64,000 nt of DNA from Lingula anatina (taxonomy: Eukaryota; Brachiopoda; Lingulata; Lingulida; Lingulidae), in contig NW_019776072.1 in NCBI RefSeq assembly GCF_001039355.2, positions 57,947 to 121,946 on the forward strand, written 5' to 3'. The translations under genes were made by a program, and so were the position numbers. The notes below the pieces were generated by a model. That model was not told the DNA's origin. It saw only the letters and a list, made by a program, of their open reading frames with translations, and did not search any database. Below, piece by piece: positions 29,821-42,705 of this stretch. Position 1 is the stretch's first letter; each line of letters begins with the position of its first letter.

Positions 29821-30261
29821 CCATTTAAGAGTAGAGAAAAGGTTACCAAAATATTGACAAGATTACAAAACGTAACATCAAGATTTTAGGGAATGCCTCC
29901 TTGGCAAGTAGACTGACGAAACACATCACCCATTAAAATGGTCTTAGAGCAATGTGACCTTCAGCTGCCAGTGTCTGTGGACAATATCTGCCAACAGGCA
30001 TTGGTCCTGGCAAAGGAAAAGGAACTGGATTTCAAGGCATCCCAGGAATGGGTGTCGCAACTTGTGGAAAGGCAAGGACCGTCTTTAAGAGCAAAGACAT
30101 CGGAAAGCCAAGTATTCCCCAAAAACCTAGAGGGCAGGTTGGAAGTGTTCTACACTCACCTGCATGAGAAGAGAGGAGATGAAGAGTATGAGGACGAGTT
30201 CACAGTACACATGGATGAAGAAATTAGTTATTGTATTTTCTTTTTACAAATTATCAAATAG
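29821..30261 (+). pseudogene. pogo/Tigger-like transposase N-terminus, remnant
   Basis: ORF 29938-30261 contains a CENP-B/Tc5-type second helix-turn-helix pattern: LPVSVDNICQQALVLAKEK followed by DFKASQEWVSQLVERQGPS and a basic/Leu segment. This is the region after the first HTH in pogo/Tigger and jerky-type transposases. Upstream bases 29840-29935 decode to a decayed first HTH-like stretch in broken frames. No DDE catalytic domain follows. Could alternatively be a domesticated jerky-like exon, but nothing supports an intact gene. Confidence 0.5.
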
Positions 30262-31221
30262 TCTAATTTCACTAGTCTGTACTCAACCCTGAGCAAGGAA
30301 TTATCTTGAGTTAGCTCAAGTGACTGGCAATTTAGATTAAGACATTGTGTACACTAAAGTGGTTAACTAAACGCAGCAAACTTATAATGATTTCATTTAC
30401 AAAAAGGGAGATGCTTAAATGGCTGTGCTAACACATTAATCATACACTCGTTGACTACATTCACTCTAATTTTTTTTATCATTTTGCCAATGATTTTTGA
30501 CAAAATACCGGCTAAGACGCCTCGCATGAAAGGAGAAAAAGATCAAAGATCAAAACCAAAAAAGAAAGAAAAAAATGTCACATCCATGGAAACAGGTTTG
30601 GCAGTATTGCCAAAGAAACAGTTCCTTGTCTGAGACAGTTATGAATGAGCAAATAGATATTTCAAGCACTGTGACATTTTCAAATGTGCAGGTATACCAG
30701 AAGCACTTCTTAGTCAAGTTTTGCCTCAAAAATAATTTAAATTTTATAAATTCTTACCATCTTGTTATATTGATTAGGTAAGTCACGATGCGTGAGGGTA
30801 TGTGAGAATGGACTGAAGTACGAGTCCGATTTTTACAATATCTGAATACATGAAAAATAACAGTTTCAATCAGTCTTATGCAAAGCAGCTTATATATTAT
30901 TGATATCACATTTTTGGCTTGTAAATCAGGCAATATACCACTAGATCAAATTAAGTGATAAAAATTTCCAATAAAAATAACCATCACTGTTAAAATTTCA
31001 ACAGTTAATTCCCAAGTATCTTTAAGTCAAATAGAAGGAAGAAATAAATTTAACTTAAGTGTAGAAAGTACATATCAATATGCCTTCATCATACACATTT
31101 TCTGTCATAGTTTGAGCCCTATAATACTTCTAATAATTGAACAGCTAGAGTGGTATTAATAAGCACAAGGTCAAAGAATACCACACCTCATTTACTTCAA
31201 GTAAAACTAGACTGCCAATGT
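30262..31221. other. Intergenic region
   Basis: Between the transposon remnants and the last exon of the C8orf76 homologue. A short Lys-rich ORF at 30451-30633 may be transposon-derived; unrecognised. The part near 31221 is likely the 3' UTR of the minus-strand gene. Confidence 0.4.
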
Positions 31222-34200
31222 TCATTTCTGTTTGAGCCAAGAAAACCAAGTTTGGTTGAAGTCTCTTGCACACTGTACTGGATCTGTATCTAAGATCAGA
31301 ATGGACTGTTTACTGTCTTCTAGGGGTTTACACTCCTCTTTCTCTTTCTTGTACACATCCTGGCTTAGGAACTGTTCAAAATAGCATTAAATTAAATCCT
31401 TTCAGTATTCTTTACATTAAAATCAAGTCAATTTTTTTTTTGCAAAAAGATAAATGTTAAACAAGGAAAGGCAATTGCTGAAAAGTTAGTTCTGTGTAGA
31501 AGTTTCCAAACTGTTCATTTCAAACAAGTAATTAATCAGTTTTTCTTCAGTTTATCATGGCAAAAACTGATGCTTAATAAGAAATGTCTTACTTTCACTG
31601 CATAATCCATTTGTTCCTGTGAAACATCTAATGATTTCAATTTCTGACATATCTGAAATATAGATAAATAAATAAATCAATATATGGAAATATCACAATG
31701 ACAAGAAACGAGAACATCTCTAGGTGGTAAAAATATAAAATGTAATTATGAAAGATGGGTAAAAAGACATTAAATCTACAACAATTAATTACCTCTACCA
31801 AAAGTTCCTTGTGTTTCTCTTTCCCAAATGAGGCAACAGCGGTCTGTACACTTTGCAAAAGCAATCTGGAATATATTTGTGAGATGATGCATCTTTAATC
31901 GAAAGTTCACTAACTTGGTTTATTGCTGAGACTTGCAGATATCTAGTATCTTAGTGGTTGCCGCTCACTTTTTACAGCAAAGTCCCAGTATTTCAAATAT
32001 TTGGTCAGTAAAGAAATGTGCACTTTCAAAATTGTCAAGAATGTTTTGGGAAATTTTGCACAACATATTTAATTTCTCTTCGACATGCTACAAATGTAGG
32101 CAATGTAGTCAATAAAGAAACATGTATTAAGAGTTGTACTGAAAGCACACAAAAAGTTATAATCTTATTCATTTCTTAGAATCATTTTAAGGATAAGAGA
32201 AATAGATTAATATCTAATTTTACCATTTGTGGAAAATTCAGTGATTTAGAATAATTTTGTAAGAAATATTTGTATTTAATTGAGGAGTTTAGAGAAAAGC
32301 CTGCATTTCACACATGTAAAAGAAGCTTTATACTGTATTACCTCAAATGATTAATCTTGCTACAAATATGAGTTGTAAAAAATTAAGCCAATAAATCCTA
32401 AATTATAAAAGAGCAGTTAAAAACTCTGGTTGTTCTCAAACATGTAAGCTGTCTACTCCACATTTGAACAACCACAAAAAATACATGTTTAACACTATAT
32501 ATGCTGAAACTCTCTAATAGCAAGTTTCATACCTGGCTCTGATAAGGCAAACAGCTATGACCAGGTCAGTCTTCACACTTGGCAGCAGACATTTTGTGAG
32601 GTTACAAAAACATTTACACTCACAAATCCCTTGATCACCAGAAGAAAAACAGCTTGTGCAATAGTTTGTATTATGAATTTTTGCCACTTCTGGAATTATG
32701 TCTTTGCTGACTTTCATTGTAGCAGACCCGTTTTTTGTTATGATAATTCCTAAACACAGGGGGCAGTGTATACATCTTCCCTCCACCTGTAATGATAAGC
32801 CACTGCCAACTGTTTCTGTCAAAACATTAGAAGTAATGTCTGAGGCACCTCTCTCACTAATGCTCCTTTCAGCAGTTTCTGAGTTGAACTGGTTGTGACA
32901 GACACATGCCTCATTTTTGTTTCCTGCTGCCAATTTTAAATTGTCACTTTCACTTTCACTTTCTTGAGACTGTTTGATTCTGAAGACCTCAGCCAACTCT
33001 ATCCAAAGATGATGGTTGTATGGATGAAGACTCAGGAGTTTTTCCAAGACAATAAGTTCACCTAAAGAGAGAGAGCCCTTAATTATAGTTCAAAAAAGGT
33101 TATTACCTTTTCATACTGTGCATTACATCTTAGGGTTCAATATGCAGTGTACATTCCAAACAAAGTTAACTGTAGAGCAGTGAGGCCTCCCTTTAGTCGA
33201 TTTTCTTACATAAATAGCTGGGCAACTTAGTTGCCAATCTCTCACAATATACTGCCAATGGAATGCTACAATATAAAGATCTACGTGAAAAAGCTTTTAA
33301 TCATCATTTTTAAGTTTTGCATAATATACATTACCAGATGTATTCCCAAACTGATGGTGAATTGATTTCAAAAGATTCAATATAACTGTTTGCTGCTCAA
33401 AATTGGTTCCTTCATCTCTCTAGAAAAAAAAAACAGAAGTACAATTGCATGGACACAAGTAAGTTTGGTATGTGTTAATCTTGTACTGATATGATTGTTC
33501 ACTAATAATGTTGGATGCCTGACTATAAAAGTTATAAAGCTGAAGGAATGAAAATACAAGCTAAAAAGTTTCACTATGTAGCTACATTTTTTGACTGCTC
33601 TTATCAAAGGTTAGTAAAACCATGTCCCCTGAATACTAACCAACAAGTGTGCATACTTCAGAGCTTCATTCTCATGCCCCAAAGCAATATGGCAGCATGA
33701 TATACACTCTAAGAGGTCACGCTTAACAGTTGCATTGCCCTTAGGCAAGATACCTATTGAATTAAAAAAATTGAAGCAAAATGGTGATAACAATAAGTTG
33801 TGTATAGAGTTGTCTTTAGTGTCACAGACTCTTAAATTGCTCAATGTCTGTACTTACAAACAAATATAAAAGTTACTATATTCTGAAACATGACAAACTT
33901 AGACTAGCAAATGAGCATGGGCTTACGGAGATGTTAGGACAAAATATAGAGTTCAAAATACAAAATCAATCATAACCTATACAATGTTCAAAGTACACCT
34001 GCGTAATTAATAAAAATATGTGCATGCCATTAAATAAATTAATACTGCCAAAATGCATCATTTACAATTACTACAGCACACCTGCAAAATGTTTTAATTT
34101 TTAAATACAAACAAGAACTTTGAAGCTGTTCATTTTTTTATATACTTGACAATCATAAATTCATCAGACACTATTCCATGTAATACCTAAGGCTTGTTGG

Positions 34201-35408
34201 TATTTCCTTGCTGCTCCTTCATGGTCTTTGTTGTAATACAACCAGTCTCCCTGGGACTTGTACAACTGCATCTGCTCTTGATCTTTGTCCAACCCCTCTG
34301 GATCTGCATCTACAAACCACTGCATATAAAACAAGTTCAAGTTGAAAATCTTATCATCATCTTATTTTTAAATAAGTCAGCAAACACCTACTTACATCAA
34401 GTCTGTATCATACTGATTAAATATATTTTCATTATAATTTCAAAAGTGTGTATCACCACAAAATCCTGACCAGACACTGATTAGACCCCTTAATTTATGG
34501 GGTCATTCCCAACGAAACTATCGATCTACACAGATCCACCCATATGCAGCAGGGACTCCCACTGAATGAGCACAGTCAATTTAACTTATAATAAATAATA
34601 GTATGTCTTATGTTTAATGGACTAACATGCCACCTCCTGCCGTTGAGTAGAAAACCTGGTGGTTACAAGAATGCGTTGGAAAAGGTGTTTCTGTAGTGTA
34701 TCAAAACAACTAGATTGTTAGATTTATTAATATTTTTTATTCTAAATCCAAGAAGTACCTCTCTGTAGCTGTGCTCAGAAAATGTAGTCAGTAGAGTCTG
34801 ATGACAGCAGAATTGGTCAACACACTAGGCTGTTCCTGTCTTGTGTGTCCAATGGATGGTAGAAGCGAAGTAAGCGGAGTAGTGGAGGGTTTATATACTG
34901 TAACCTGTTGGCAGAGTGCCATCAGGCAAATTGAACACCATAATACAGCTAGGTAACATATAAGCACTCAGTAAAAACTACTCAGTATACTAGGACAACA
35001 GGTAAGTGCTATCATGCATGAGGGTGGACTTCAGTGTTAATCTGTTAAACTGATTGCATTCAGCAAGAGTCCCCACACAGTTAGATCGATATACGTAGAC
35101 CGATAATTTAAATTAGCCCCAAGTAATGGAGTAGAGATGATGAGAAACATATGGAAGATGTATTTCAGTAGATCTTTCCCGCTGATCTGAAGTAGGTATT
35201 AATCAAAACGCAGGTGTCATGAGTATTTAAGCAGTCTGCCTTGTATAATGTACAATGCAAGATTTGGTAGAGACATATTTATAATCTGATAAACACTTAC
35301 AAGTGGCTCCCGAATACAGCAATTCTTTTCATCTTCAATCACTTTTTGAAGTCTTGACTCGTCAGCGACTTCAAACAAAGAATCATCAAACTTTGCTCCA
35401 ATATCCAT
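31222..35408 (-). CDS. C8orf76: C8orf76 homologue, TPR-like protein of unknown function
   Basis: Coding exons in transcript order: 35301-35408, 34187-34319, 33641-33753, 33335-33419, 32533-33061, 31793-31865, 31593-31652, 31222-31371; phases agree, giving 416 residues (human about 380). Matching stretches are FDDSLFE near the start, WFVDAD, KSQGDWLYYNKDHEGAARKY, ALGHENEALKYA, LEKLLSLHPYNHHLWIELAE, RLLLQ and a C-terminal WFSWLK. The repeated helix pairs (residues 50-170) look TPR-like. Exon 5 is long (529 bp) and holds a Ser/Glu-rich linker and a Cys cluster at residues 243-304. The start used is MDIGAKFDD, matching the family; an upstream in-frame ATG exists at 35438 but looks intronic. Function unknown in any species as far as I know. 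Confidence 0.85.
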
Positions 35409-36954
35409 CTCAAACAAACTAAAACGAAATATCTTCAATGCTCAAGGTTGAAAACACTCTTAATTTTTTTTCCAGTGTTGGTGGAGCATAAAAGGAGGCA
35501 AACCCCAGCGGACTGAGACCCTGCTCTCCTCCAGCCGCTAATCGCACGCCTGAAATATTTTAACTGGGTCAAGTATAGTTTTCAAACTCTCCACCAGGGC
35601 TGATTATTATCCGGTCAGTCTTGGTTCAGCTGTCTGCTTTCAATCATGACTGAGGTGCCTTAAAAATTAACGCACTCACGTACTTATCCCTGACCCCCCT
35701 CCCCAAAATATGTAGGTCCTTCCTATATATATGTTGCTAAGAAAAGGTGCGCTCCTGATGTGCATCATATTGTTCGTATTACTTTGGGACGTATAAGGGG
35801 TCCAAATTATTACCGTTTAACATAACAGCAGCTTCTTTCAAGCACAAGACCACATGCCAATAGACTTATTTAAGTGGGACATTAACGCAATCAGTTTCTT
35901 TTTTAATTACTACAATTAGATTTAGATCTGTATTTGAAAGAAAAACATATTAAGGGGAAAACTCAACCGAGAGACCATGAGTAACTTGAAAACATGGGAT
36001 GGTTATTGCTAATGAGCAACGAGTAGTAAAAAAAAAAACATTATTTTTGGGGAAAAGGTATAAAATTGTAATTTAATCATTGTTGTAGAACTAAATGTCA
36101 GATGATACATAACTTCTCTTTTATAACTCTTTATACTAATTATAAATATCAATCGAATACCTGTCTTTTCATTCCCAAAGAATACTGTACATAGAATAAA
36201 TTGTTAATTAAGTTTGACAGGAGCATCACATAAGATAACAATGACATTGACCAGTCATTTAGTCAGAACCCATCTTGTTTGGCCCATAACTATTTTTACT
36301 GATTAAATTCTTAATTGGTATTATTTACCTATCTTCAAAAAAGCAATACTTTCTTTTTATTATTTTATAAAAATTTTGACAAATAGTTTTTTTGGGGTCT
36401 TTATATTTTGCTAGACTTTCTATATACATTGTGTAACTGAATGTGCACAAGATGTTTTTAAGTCAATTTTATTACTATATTACATAACATTAAAAAGCAT
36501 GATACAATGTACCTGCCATATTTTAAATGATGTACTCCTGTTACCCTGAATATTCAGAAAACCCAACTAGCAGTCCAATGGAAGTTTTAAGTCACACCTT
36601 AAAAGTACCTACTGTATATGTGAAAAAATGAAAAATTTACAAAAAATAAAGACAATAATATACTGTATAAAATCGGGAAAAAAATTGGTCAATGAAGCTG
36701 CACTATTAAAATTGGATCTGTAGTTTGTTGGTATGATTCACTCCAGTAAGTTGGAGGAGGATAATATGTCACACTGTTATCCCTTTACTGTGTTTGCAGT
36801 AAAAAGTGCATGGTGACAATAGCAATGATAATTACAGGTGCAGATAACATTGTGCCTTCAGAATATGTAATGTCACATGCAGAGAACTTGCCAGAGATAT
36901 TAAATGAAAACAAAACTATAACTTATCAACTGGTTATGTTTCTTTTACGTGATT
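35409..36954. other. Intergenic region, C8orf76 promoter and PHETA 3' UTR
   Basis: Holds the promoter of the C8orf76 homologue at its low end and probably the long 3' UTR of the PHETA gene at its high end. AT-rich; no gene found. Confidence 0.45.
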
Positions 36955-37806
36955 TTAACAACCAGTAGCTGAAGAATGCATTGATCTGTGTATTCGTGAT
37001 TGAATTTGTCTTCCAAATTCTTCATGCATTTCCAAGAATGTTCTAGGTCGTTTTAAATAAACATCAGTCTTTGGCCTGCTTATGTCGTTACTAGTCAGTG
37101 GCATTGGAATATGAAATTCACTTGCAGTCACAGCTCTGGGTTTTCTAGGTGGGGCAACGGGAGCTGAATCAGACCTGTCTTTTGACTTGGACAAAAATTC
37201 TGAGGTTGGGTTAAAAGGTCGTGCACCAAATTCATCCACTGGGGATAACTCTTGATTGAACGGATTAAACCTTTTAGCTGATGCAGTTTCATAGTTCGAT
37301 GCTGCTGCTTGGCTATTTTCTCCACCAAAATCTATAAGCGAGCCGACGGCCACTGCAGGAGCTGACGAGCGTTTAGGTATCACCTCTAAAGACGAAGCAT
37401 CTGGAGTCCTATTTAATTCTTCCAGCTGTCTGTTTAGTTCAGCCACCATCAGTTTCATGTATTCATACCCTGCACTTGTGATTGCTTTCATCCAACTCTC
37501 CATCTCTTCCTGACTCTCCGCCTGTAGCACATAAGTCCTGCAACCTGGGCCTTGGAAAGATATTCCGAAGGTAAACGTGTCCGAAAATTCTGGAGATAAT
37601 TCAACTGTGCAGCCTTCAAGAATAATTAATCCGACAGGTTCTCGGTCTCCTTTCTTCTCAAAATAAAATAGTAGGTTGCCTTTTAGCACAAACCATCGTT
37701 TCTGAAACCCTTTGTTGATTTCTCCTTTCTTCATCAAATATCCTTCCTTATCAACAGGCGAGTTACAGGTCGCATATGACACTAAATTCCTTTCGTTGAG
37801 TCGCAT
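36955..37806 (-). CDS. PHETA1: Sesquipedalian (PHETA/FAM109) PH-domain endocytic adaptor
   Basis: 283-residue single-exon protein. Sesquipedalians bind the inositol 5-phosphatase OCRL and act in recycling from endosomes to Golgi and plasma membrane. The start MRLNERNLVSYA matches the family start; ATG at 37804-37806 chosen over an in-frame non-ATG extension. PH domain at about residues 19-113 (GYLMKKGEINKGFQKRWFVL, LEGCTVEL, ESWMKAI), followed by a coiled-coil helix about 114-133. The F&H motif that docks on OCRL is FLEMHEEFGRQI, residues 257-268. The linker holds NPF (181-183), LIDFG (157-161) and the Pro-rich PVAPPRKP (216-223). Divergent from ACADS with 218 bp between start codons. Confidence 0.93.
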   Translation of the reverse strand: MRLNERNLVSYATCNSPVDKEGYLMKKGEINKGFQKRWFVLKGNLLFYFEKKGDREPVGLIILEGCTVELSPEFSDTFTFGISFQGPGCRTYVLQAESQEEMESWMKAITSAGYEYMKLMVAELNRQLEELNRTPDASSLEVIPKRSSAPAVAVGSLIDFGGENSQAAASNYETASAKRFNPFNQELSPVDEFGARPFNPTSEFLSKSKDRSDSAPVAPPRKPRAVTASEFHIPMPLTSNDISRPKTDVYLKRPRTFLEMHEEFGRQIQSRIHRSMHSSATGC

Positions 37807-38024
37807 CTGGATCGATAAAATTAAATTGTACAAAGGTAAAAATAATAGAAAAACCTTTTCCTGGCGTCTTAGTTTCAGCTTAGGGCAAACTCGGGGGCTT
37901 TTAAACAGATAAGCTTAACATTTATCACTTCCCCATTTTCCGTCCCAGCGGAAGTGGAACTCTTTTGTAAATGGAGTCTCTTTAAAGAAAAACTAAAAGT
38001 GCATTGGCCGACAGCAACGAAACG
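37807..38024. promoter_or_regulatory. Bidirectional promoter PHETA / ACADS
   Basis: 218 bp between divergent start codons. Contains an ETS-like core GCGGAAGTG at 37948-37956, a motif common in divergent housekeeping promoters. Site function inferred. Confidence 0.6.
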
Positions 38025-41000
38025 ATGGCGATGGCATCGCTATTTAGAAAGTGCATGAGATTGCGGCCCTTCTCGTCGCCTCTAAATAAGTTAAGAGGTA
38101 AGATTATTGTGTGAAATATCTATAATAATTCAAATGTTTTTGTTCTTTAGCTATTATCAAAGTCAATCCACTTATTGCACCTACCGTCCAAAGTGCATCG
38201 TTATGTCATTAAAGTTATCTAACATCGACCTTTTGCTTAAAAAAGTGAAAAGGCCCTCCGAATGCATGTTATGAAAAAAGTTTCATGGGATTCAATTTTT
38301 AAATGACGAGAGGCATTTCAGGGTTTTGTCTCAAAAGTTTTATGGAGTGTATTGCAGAATTTTTTTTAATTTTAATTAAATATTTTAATATTTTACAACC
38401 AAAATATGTGTAATAAAGGCGCCAGTAAACTGTTGTACATGAATATATGCAGTAAACAATATATTTACTTAAAAGTAATATATGAAGCTCACAACAAATG
38501 GAATAAAGCGAACTCTACATTCTGCACCTAATCTGTGCCAGGTTGCAGGGTATGACCTGAAAATGAAATGATGCTTTTGCTAACTGTATCTGCATGGCTT
38601 GCATGGATAGTTTAATTTTCCTTTTTATTCTCACAGGCTGCAATGTTCGCTGTTTGGGGAGTCTAGCCACCCTATCAGATACGCACCAAATGTTACATAA
38701 GACATGCAAAGATTTTGCAGACAATGAACTGAAACCCATTGCTGGACAGTTAGACAAAGAACACAGATTCCCAGCTGAGCAGGTGATGATACAGAATTCT
38801 AGAAAGTAACCCTGTCTATTTAGGGTTTTCTTACAGCATCACTCCTGTTAAATGTCTTTATGTATGTTGGGGGGGGGGTCATTGTTACATTATTTTTATT
38901 TCATTATGTTTATTTATTTAGAATTTTGTCCTTGGAGTATTTTAGTTTTTAAAAACAAAGAGAGCTTCTGTTCTAAGGGCACAAGGTAATTTTTTTTTCA
39001 AATAAATGAGGAAGAAAAGTGACTTTAAACGGAAACAGTTCCAAGATAAAATACATAAAAATCATTATTATGAATTTCAGTTGTTTAAGAATCACTTGTG
39101 TCTCCCACAGAAGTCATTTACTGCTCACTGATTGAATTCTATATTTTACAGTTTAAAAAATTGGGAGAGTTGGGCCTTTTGTGCATAACCATTCCTGAGA
39201 GTGAAGGCGGGACTGGTTTAGACTACCTGGCATATGCCATAGCTTTAGAGGAGATCAGTCGAGGATGTGCCTCCACAGGTTGCATCATGAGTGTGATGAA
39301 TGTTAGTAGTTTGCAATAAAGATTAACGTGAGATTATTTTTATGTATAGCAGAAATAAATTCTCACACTATTTTTCTAAATTCCCAGAAGATAACTCGGA
39401 AATTATTTTAATATTATTGTATAACTTGTAGACAGCTGTCAAAATATTGTGTGTTATTTTGTTTGCTTACATTTGGTGAAACATTCTCATGTCTTCAATA
39501 CAGGCATAATTGAATTATTTAAAATACATCATCCTTATTTCAAAATTCAGGTTATCCTTGTTCCACTTTTTCTTTCAGTCCTTATATTTGACTCCTATAC
39601 AAAATAATGGTAATGAGCAGCAATATGAGAAATACCTTAGGCCTTTCCTTCATGGTGAAAAAGTGGGATGTTTTGCACTCAGTGAACCAGGTAAAGAGAG
39701 GCTAAAAGTGATTAAAAAGATGTCCAATATATTTGCTTTGCTTACTTTTTGAATTGGGTTATAATTATATAAAATGTCTCACTTTTATATATGCACAGCA
39801 AGTAAATAATTTATTTCTAAATTTATTTGAAAGGTATTGAAAAAAGATATATTTACTTTCACTTTTTCTTATGTAATTAACTAATTCATATTTGAATGTG
39901 AACATTTTTTCAATGATCTTTTTTTCAATATTAATTTGCATGTCAAGTTTATTTCATATTATCTTGCTATAAATAGGTAATGGCAGTGATGCAGGTGCAG
40001 CCTCGACAACAGCCAAGCTCGTAGGTGACCACTGGGTACTGAATGGAAGCAAGGCTTGGATAACAAACTCTTATGAAGCTGAGGCAGCTGTGGTTTTTGC
40101 TACCACAGACAAATCTAAGTATCACAAGGTAATAGTGAAGTTATGTTTCAAGACAATTATATTAAGGAGAACTGTCTTCCTTTACATAACTAGCAAGGTA
40201 TGATTTATGTGTTGGTTTGTGAAACCAGTTTAAGTGTGTGATTGAATTAAAATTCTGAAATATTAGCAAAATTTGCAGGTGAAAAAGATGATTCATTGAG
40301 TTTGAAAAGTTAACTGTTATGGTATTGGTTCCATGTCTGATTTGTGCCCCTAGGGTATCAGTGCTTTTATAGTTCCAATGCCAACAGAAGGACTGAGTTT
40401 GGGAAAAAAAGAGGACAAGCTTGGAATCAAGGCCACCTCAACATGCACTTTGAATTTTGATGACTGCCACATACCAAAAGAAAACTTGTTAGGGGCACCA
40501 GGAAATGGATTCAAAATTGCCATGGTATGTATTTTTAGCAATATTTTCTACTTTTAATATGTTTTTGTTATTTATATCTTCTTTTATATTAATTGTAATT
40601 GGAGCTAATATTTAACAATTTGATGCTAAGTTCCCCCTAAATGTATGTATACTATGGTGCCTGTTGCTTCTTAGACAATTTTTCCTCCTGTTAAATAATA
40701 AATCTCTAAATAATGAAAATCTTAATTTCCAGCAAACCCTCGATGCAGGAAGAATAGGCATTGCAGCTCAGGGAGTTGGGATTGCACAGGTATCTTCAGG
40801 TCAAAGTACACAATGTGCTGTCATGTTTTAGATATGTATATTTACATTCAACAATTTCTCTTTTCTACATCAAGTTCATAATTTGATGAAGAATTTGGTA
40901 GGAATAGCATAATCCTTTCCTTTAAGAGCAGGTGACATAGCAGCAGGATAGCAATTGATGTAATTTAGTTATGTGGTAAATTATTTTTTGCAGTAGGTAT

Positions 41001-42705
41001 TTTTATGCTGCAATAGTATTGACTGTGCATGATAATAAATTGATGTTATATCTGTATTTATAGGCATCCCTTGAATGTGCTTTAGACTATGCTAACAAGA
41101 GGGAAGCATTTGGAGCACCCATTGCCAAAACACAGGCTATTCAGGTATGGAAGCACTTTTGTTTTATCTGTTCCCTTTATATCAAAGTTGATTTTTTCAT
41201 TTGCTGATGGCATTCTTGTCATTTTAAAGAATTATAATATTACTTTTTTGGTACATCCAGATGAAGATAGCTGATATGGCATTAAGAATAGAAAGCTCTA
41301 GGATGTTGATGTGGAAAGCAGCCATATTGAAGGATAATGGGCTTAACTTCACGAAGGTATGACACTGGTCAGGTCTTATTTATTTATTTATTTTATTTTA
41401 TTTTTATCATTTTTTTTTCGGGGGTGAGGGGGTGAGGTGAGGGGCAGTAACCCCCAAAAATAATTCTATCAGTTTTCTTGTTACATGGATTACTTCAGGG
41501 AAAAGGGTGAAGAAACCACAGTTATGGTAATGACTCAATCTTTTCAGTGGGAGAAATTATCAATCCTATTGAAATATATAACTTAAGAATCATTAAAAAT
41601 TTATATTTCTATAATAGTACTTGTGGTATTTTTACTCATAAGAATAGAACTAAAGGGTAGCCTGCTTTTCAATTTTGTTGCTACCACATTGTAGGAATGT
41701 TCTTATTTGAAGAATTTATGGCTTACATAAATAAAGTATTTGTAAAATTTACAATTTTTTCCATTAAAAAGAATTATGTAAGGGTTTTCTTTAAACGGAA
41801 AAGAATAATAATAAATATTCATTGTTAGGATTTTAAAAAAAGACTTTAATGATTTTGTACAATTTGTTTTATAGGAAGCTGCCATGGCCAAACTTGCAGC
41901 ATCAGAGGCAGCAACATTTTGTGCACATCAGGTGTGTAAATAATTGAATTAGCCAGTAGAATTGTCAAAATTGTCCTTTTCACTACTATATAAGATGCAC
42001 TCTAGAATTTTAAGTGTGTCTTATTCAGGGATTTCATTTTCTTTTTGTAAACATACTAAAGGGATAATAACTCTTCGTTTTGGCCAAAAAATGAATTTTC
42101 CTGGAGTAAACAACAATTTTTACATACTTACCAATGATTAATGAATCCATTTTTACATTCAAAGTTAGTCCCTGTTTTTTTTCTAAACAGTTTGGTTTTT
42201 TGTTAAAATCTCTTAAGAGATTATAACTGAGTACAGCCATCAATGGAGGTCACGTGATCTGAAGACAAGCTCAGATATCTGAATAATAGCTATAACTGCC
42301 GTTTTTGTGGTAAAACAGAATATGTTATATTTCTATGAGTTGTTCACAATGTTTTTATTGTGAAATATAGATATCACACGAAGAGTTATTATCCCTTTAA
42401 GCTTTTGTGTAATTTCATTTGCTTTGTCAGATGTAGGATTTGAAAAGTTGCAAAAATTGTAATGAATTATGCATTTGATTTTTAGAGAAGATTATTTATA
42501 AAGCCAAATATTATAACCAAAGTACATGATCATACTGCCATTATTTTTCTAGGCTATTCAAGTCCTAGGAGGCATGGGTTATGTTACAGACATGCCAGCA
42601 GAGAGACACTACAGAGATGCCAGGATTACAGAGATATATGAAGGCACCAGTGAAATACAGAGACTGGTTATTGCTGGAAACATATACAAAGAGTATTATG
42701 GATGA
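38025..42705 (+). CDS. ACADS: Short-chain acyl-CoA dehydrogenase, mitochondrial
   Basis: FAD enzyme for the first step of short-chain fatty acid beta-oxidation (butyryl-CoA to crotonyl-CoA). Coding exons: 38025-38097, 38637-38782, 39152-39301, 39579-39690, 39977-40128, 40354-40524, 40733-40789, 41064-41144, 41261-41356, 41875-41931, 42553-42705; phases agree, 415 residues (human 412). The N-terminus [18 protein letters not shown] is basic and Ser-rich, a mitochondrial presequence. Signature 1 is [15 protein letters not shown] (exons 4-5); [13 protein letters not shown] is the central domain; the C-terminal signature contains [20 protein letters not shown] and the catalytic Glu395 in [11 protein letters not shown]. 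Start codons of PHETA and ACADS are 218 bp apart. No lesions. Confidence 0.97.

Noticed and set aside
34500-35110. Possible third copy of the 2043/24339 MITE family
   Set aside because: Only short end-like pieces (CATTCCCA, ATCGATCTA; GTTAGATCGATATA) are seen 580 bp apart without the shared interior blocks.
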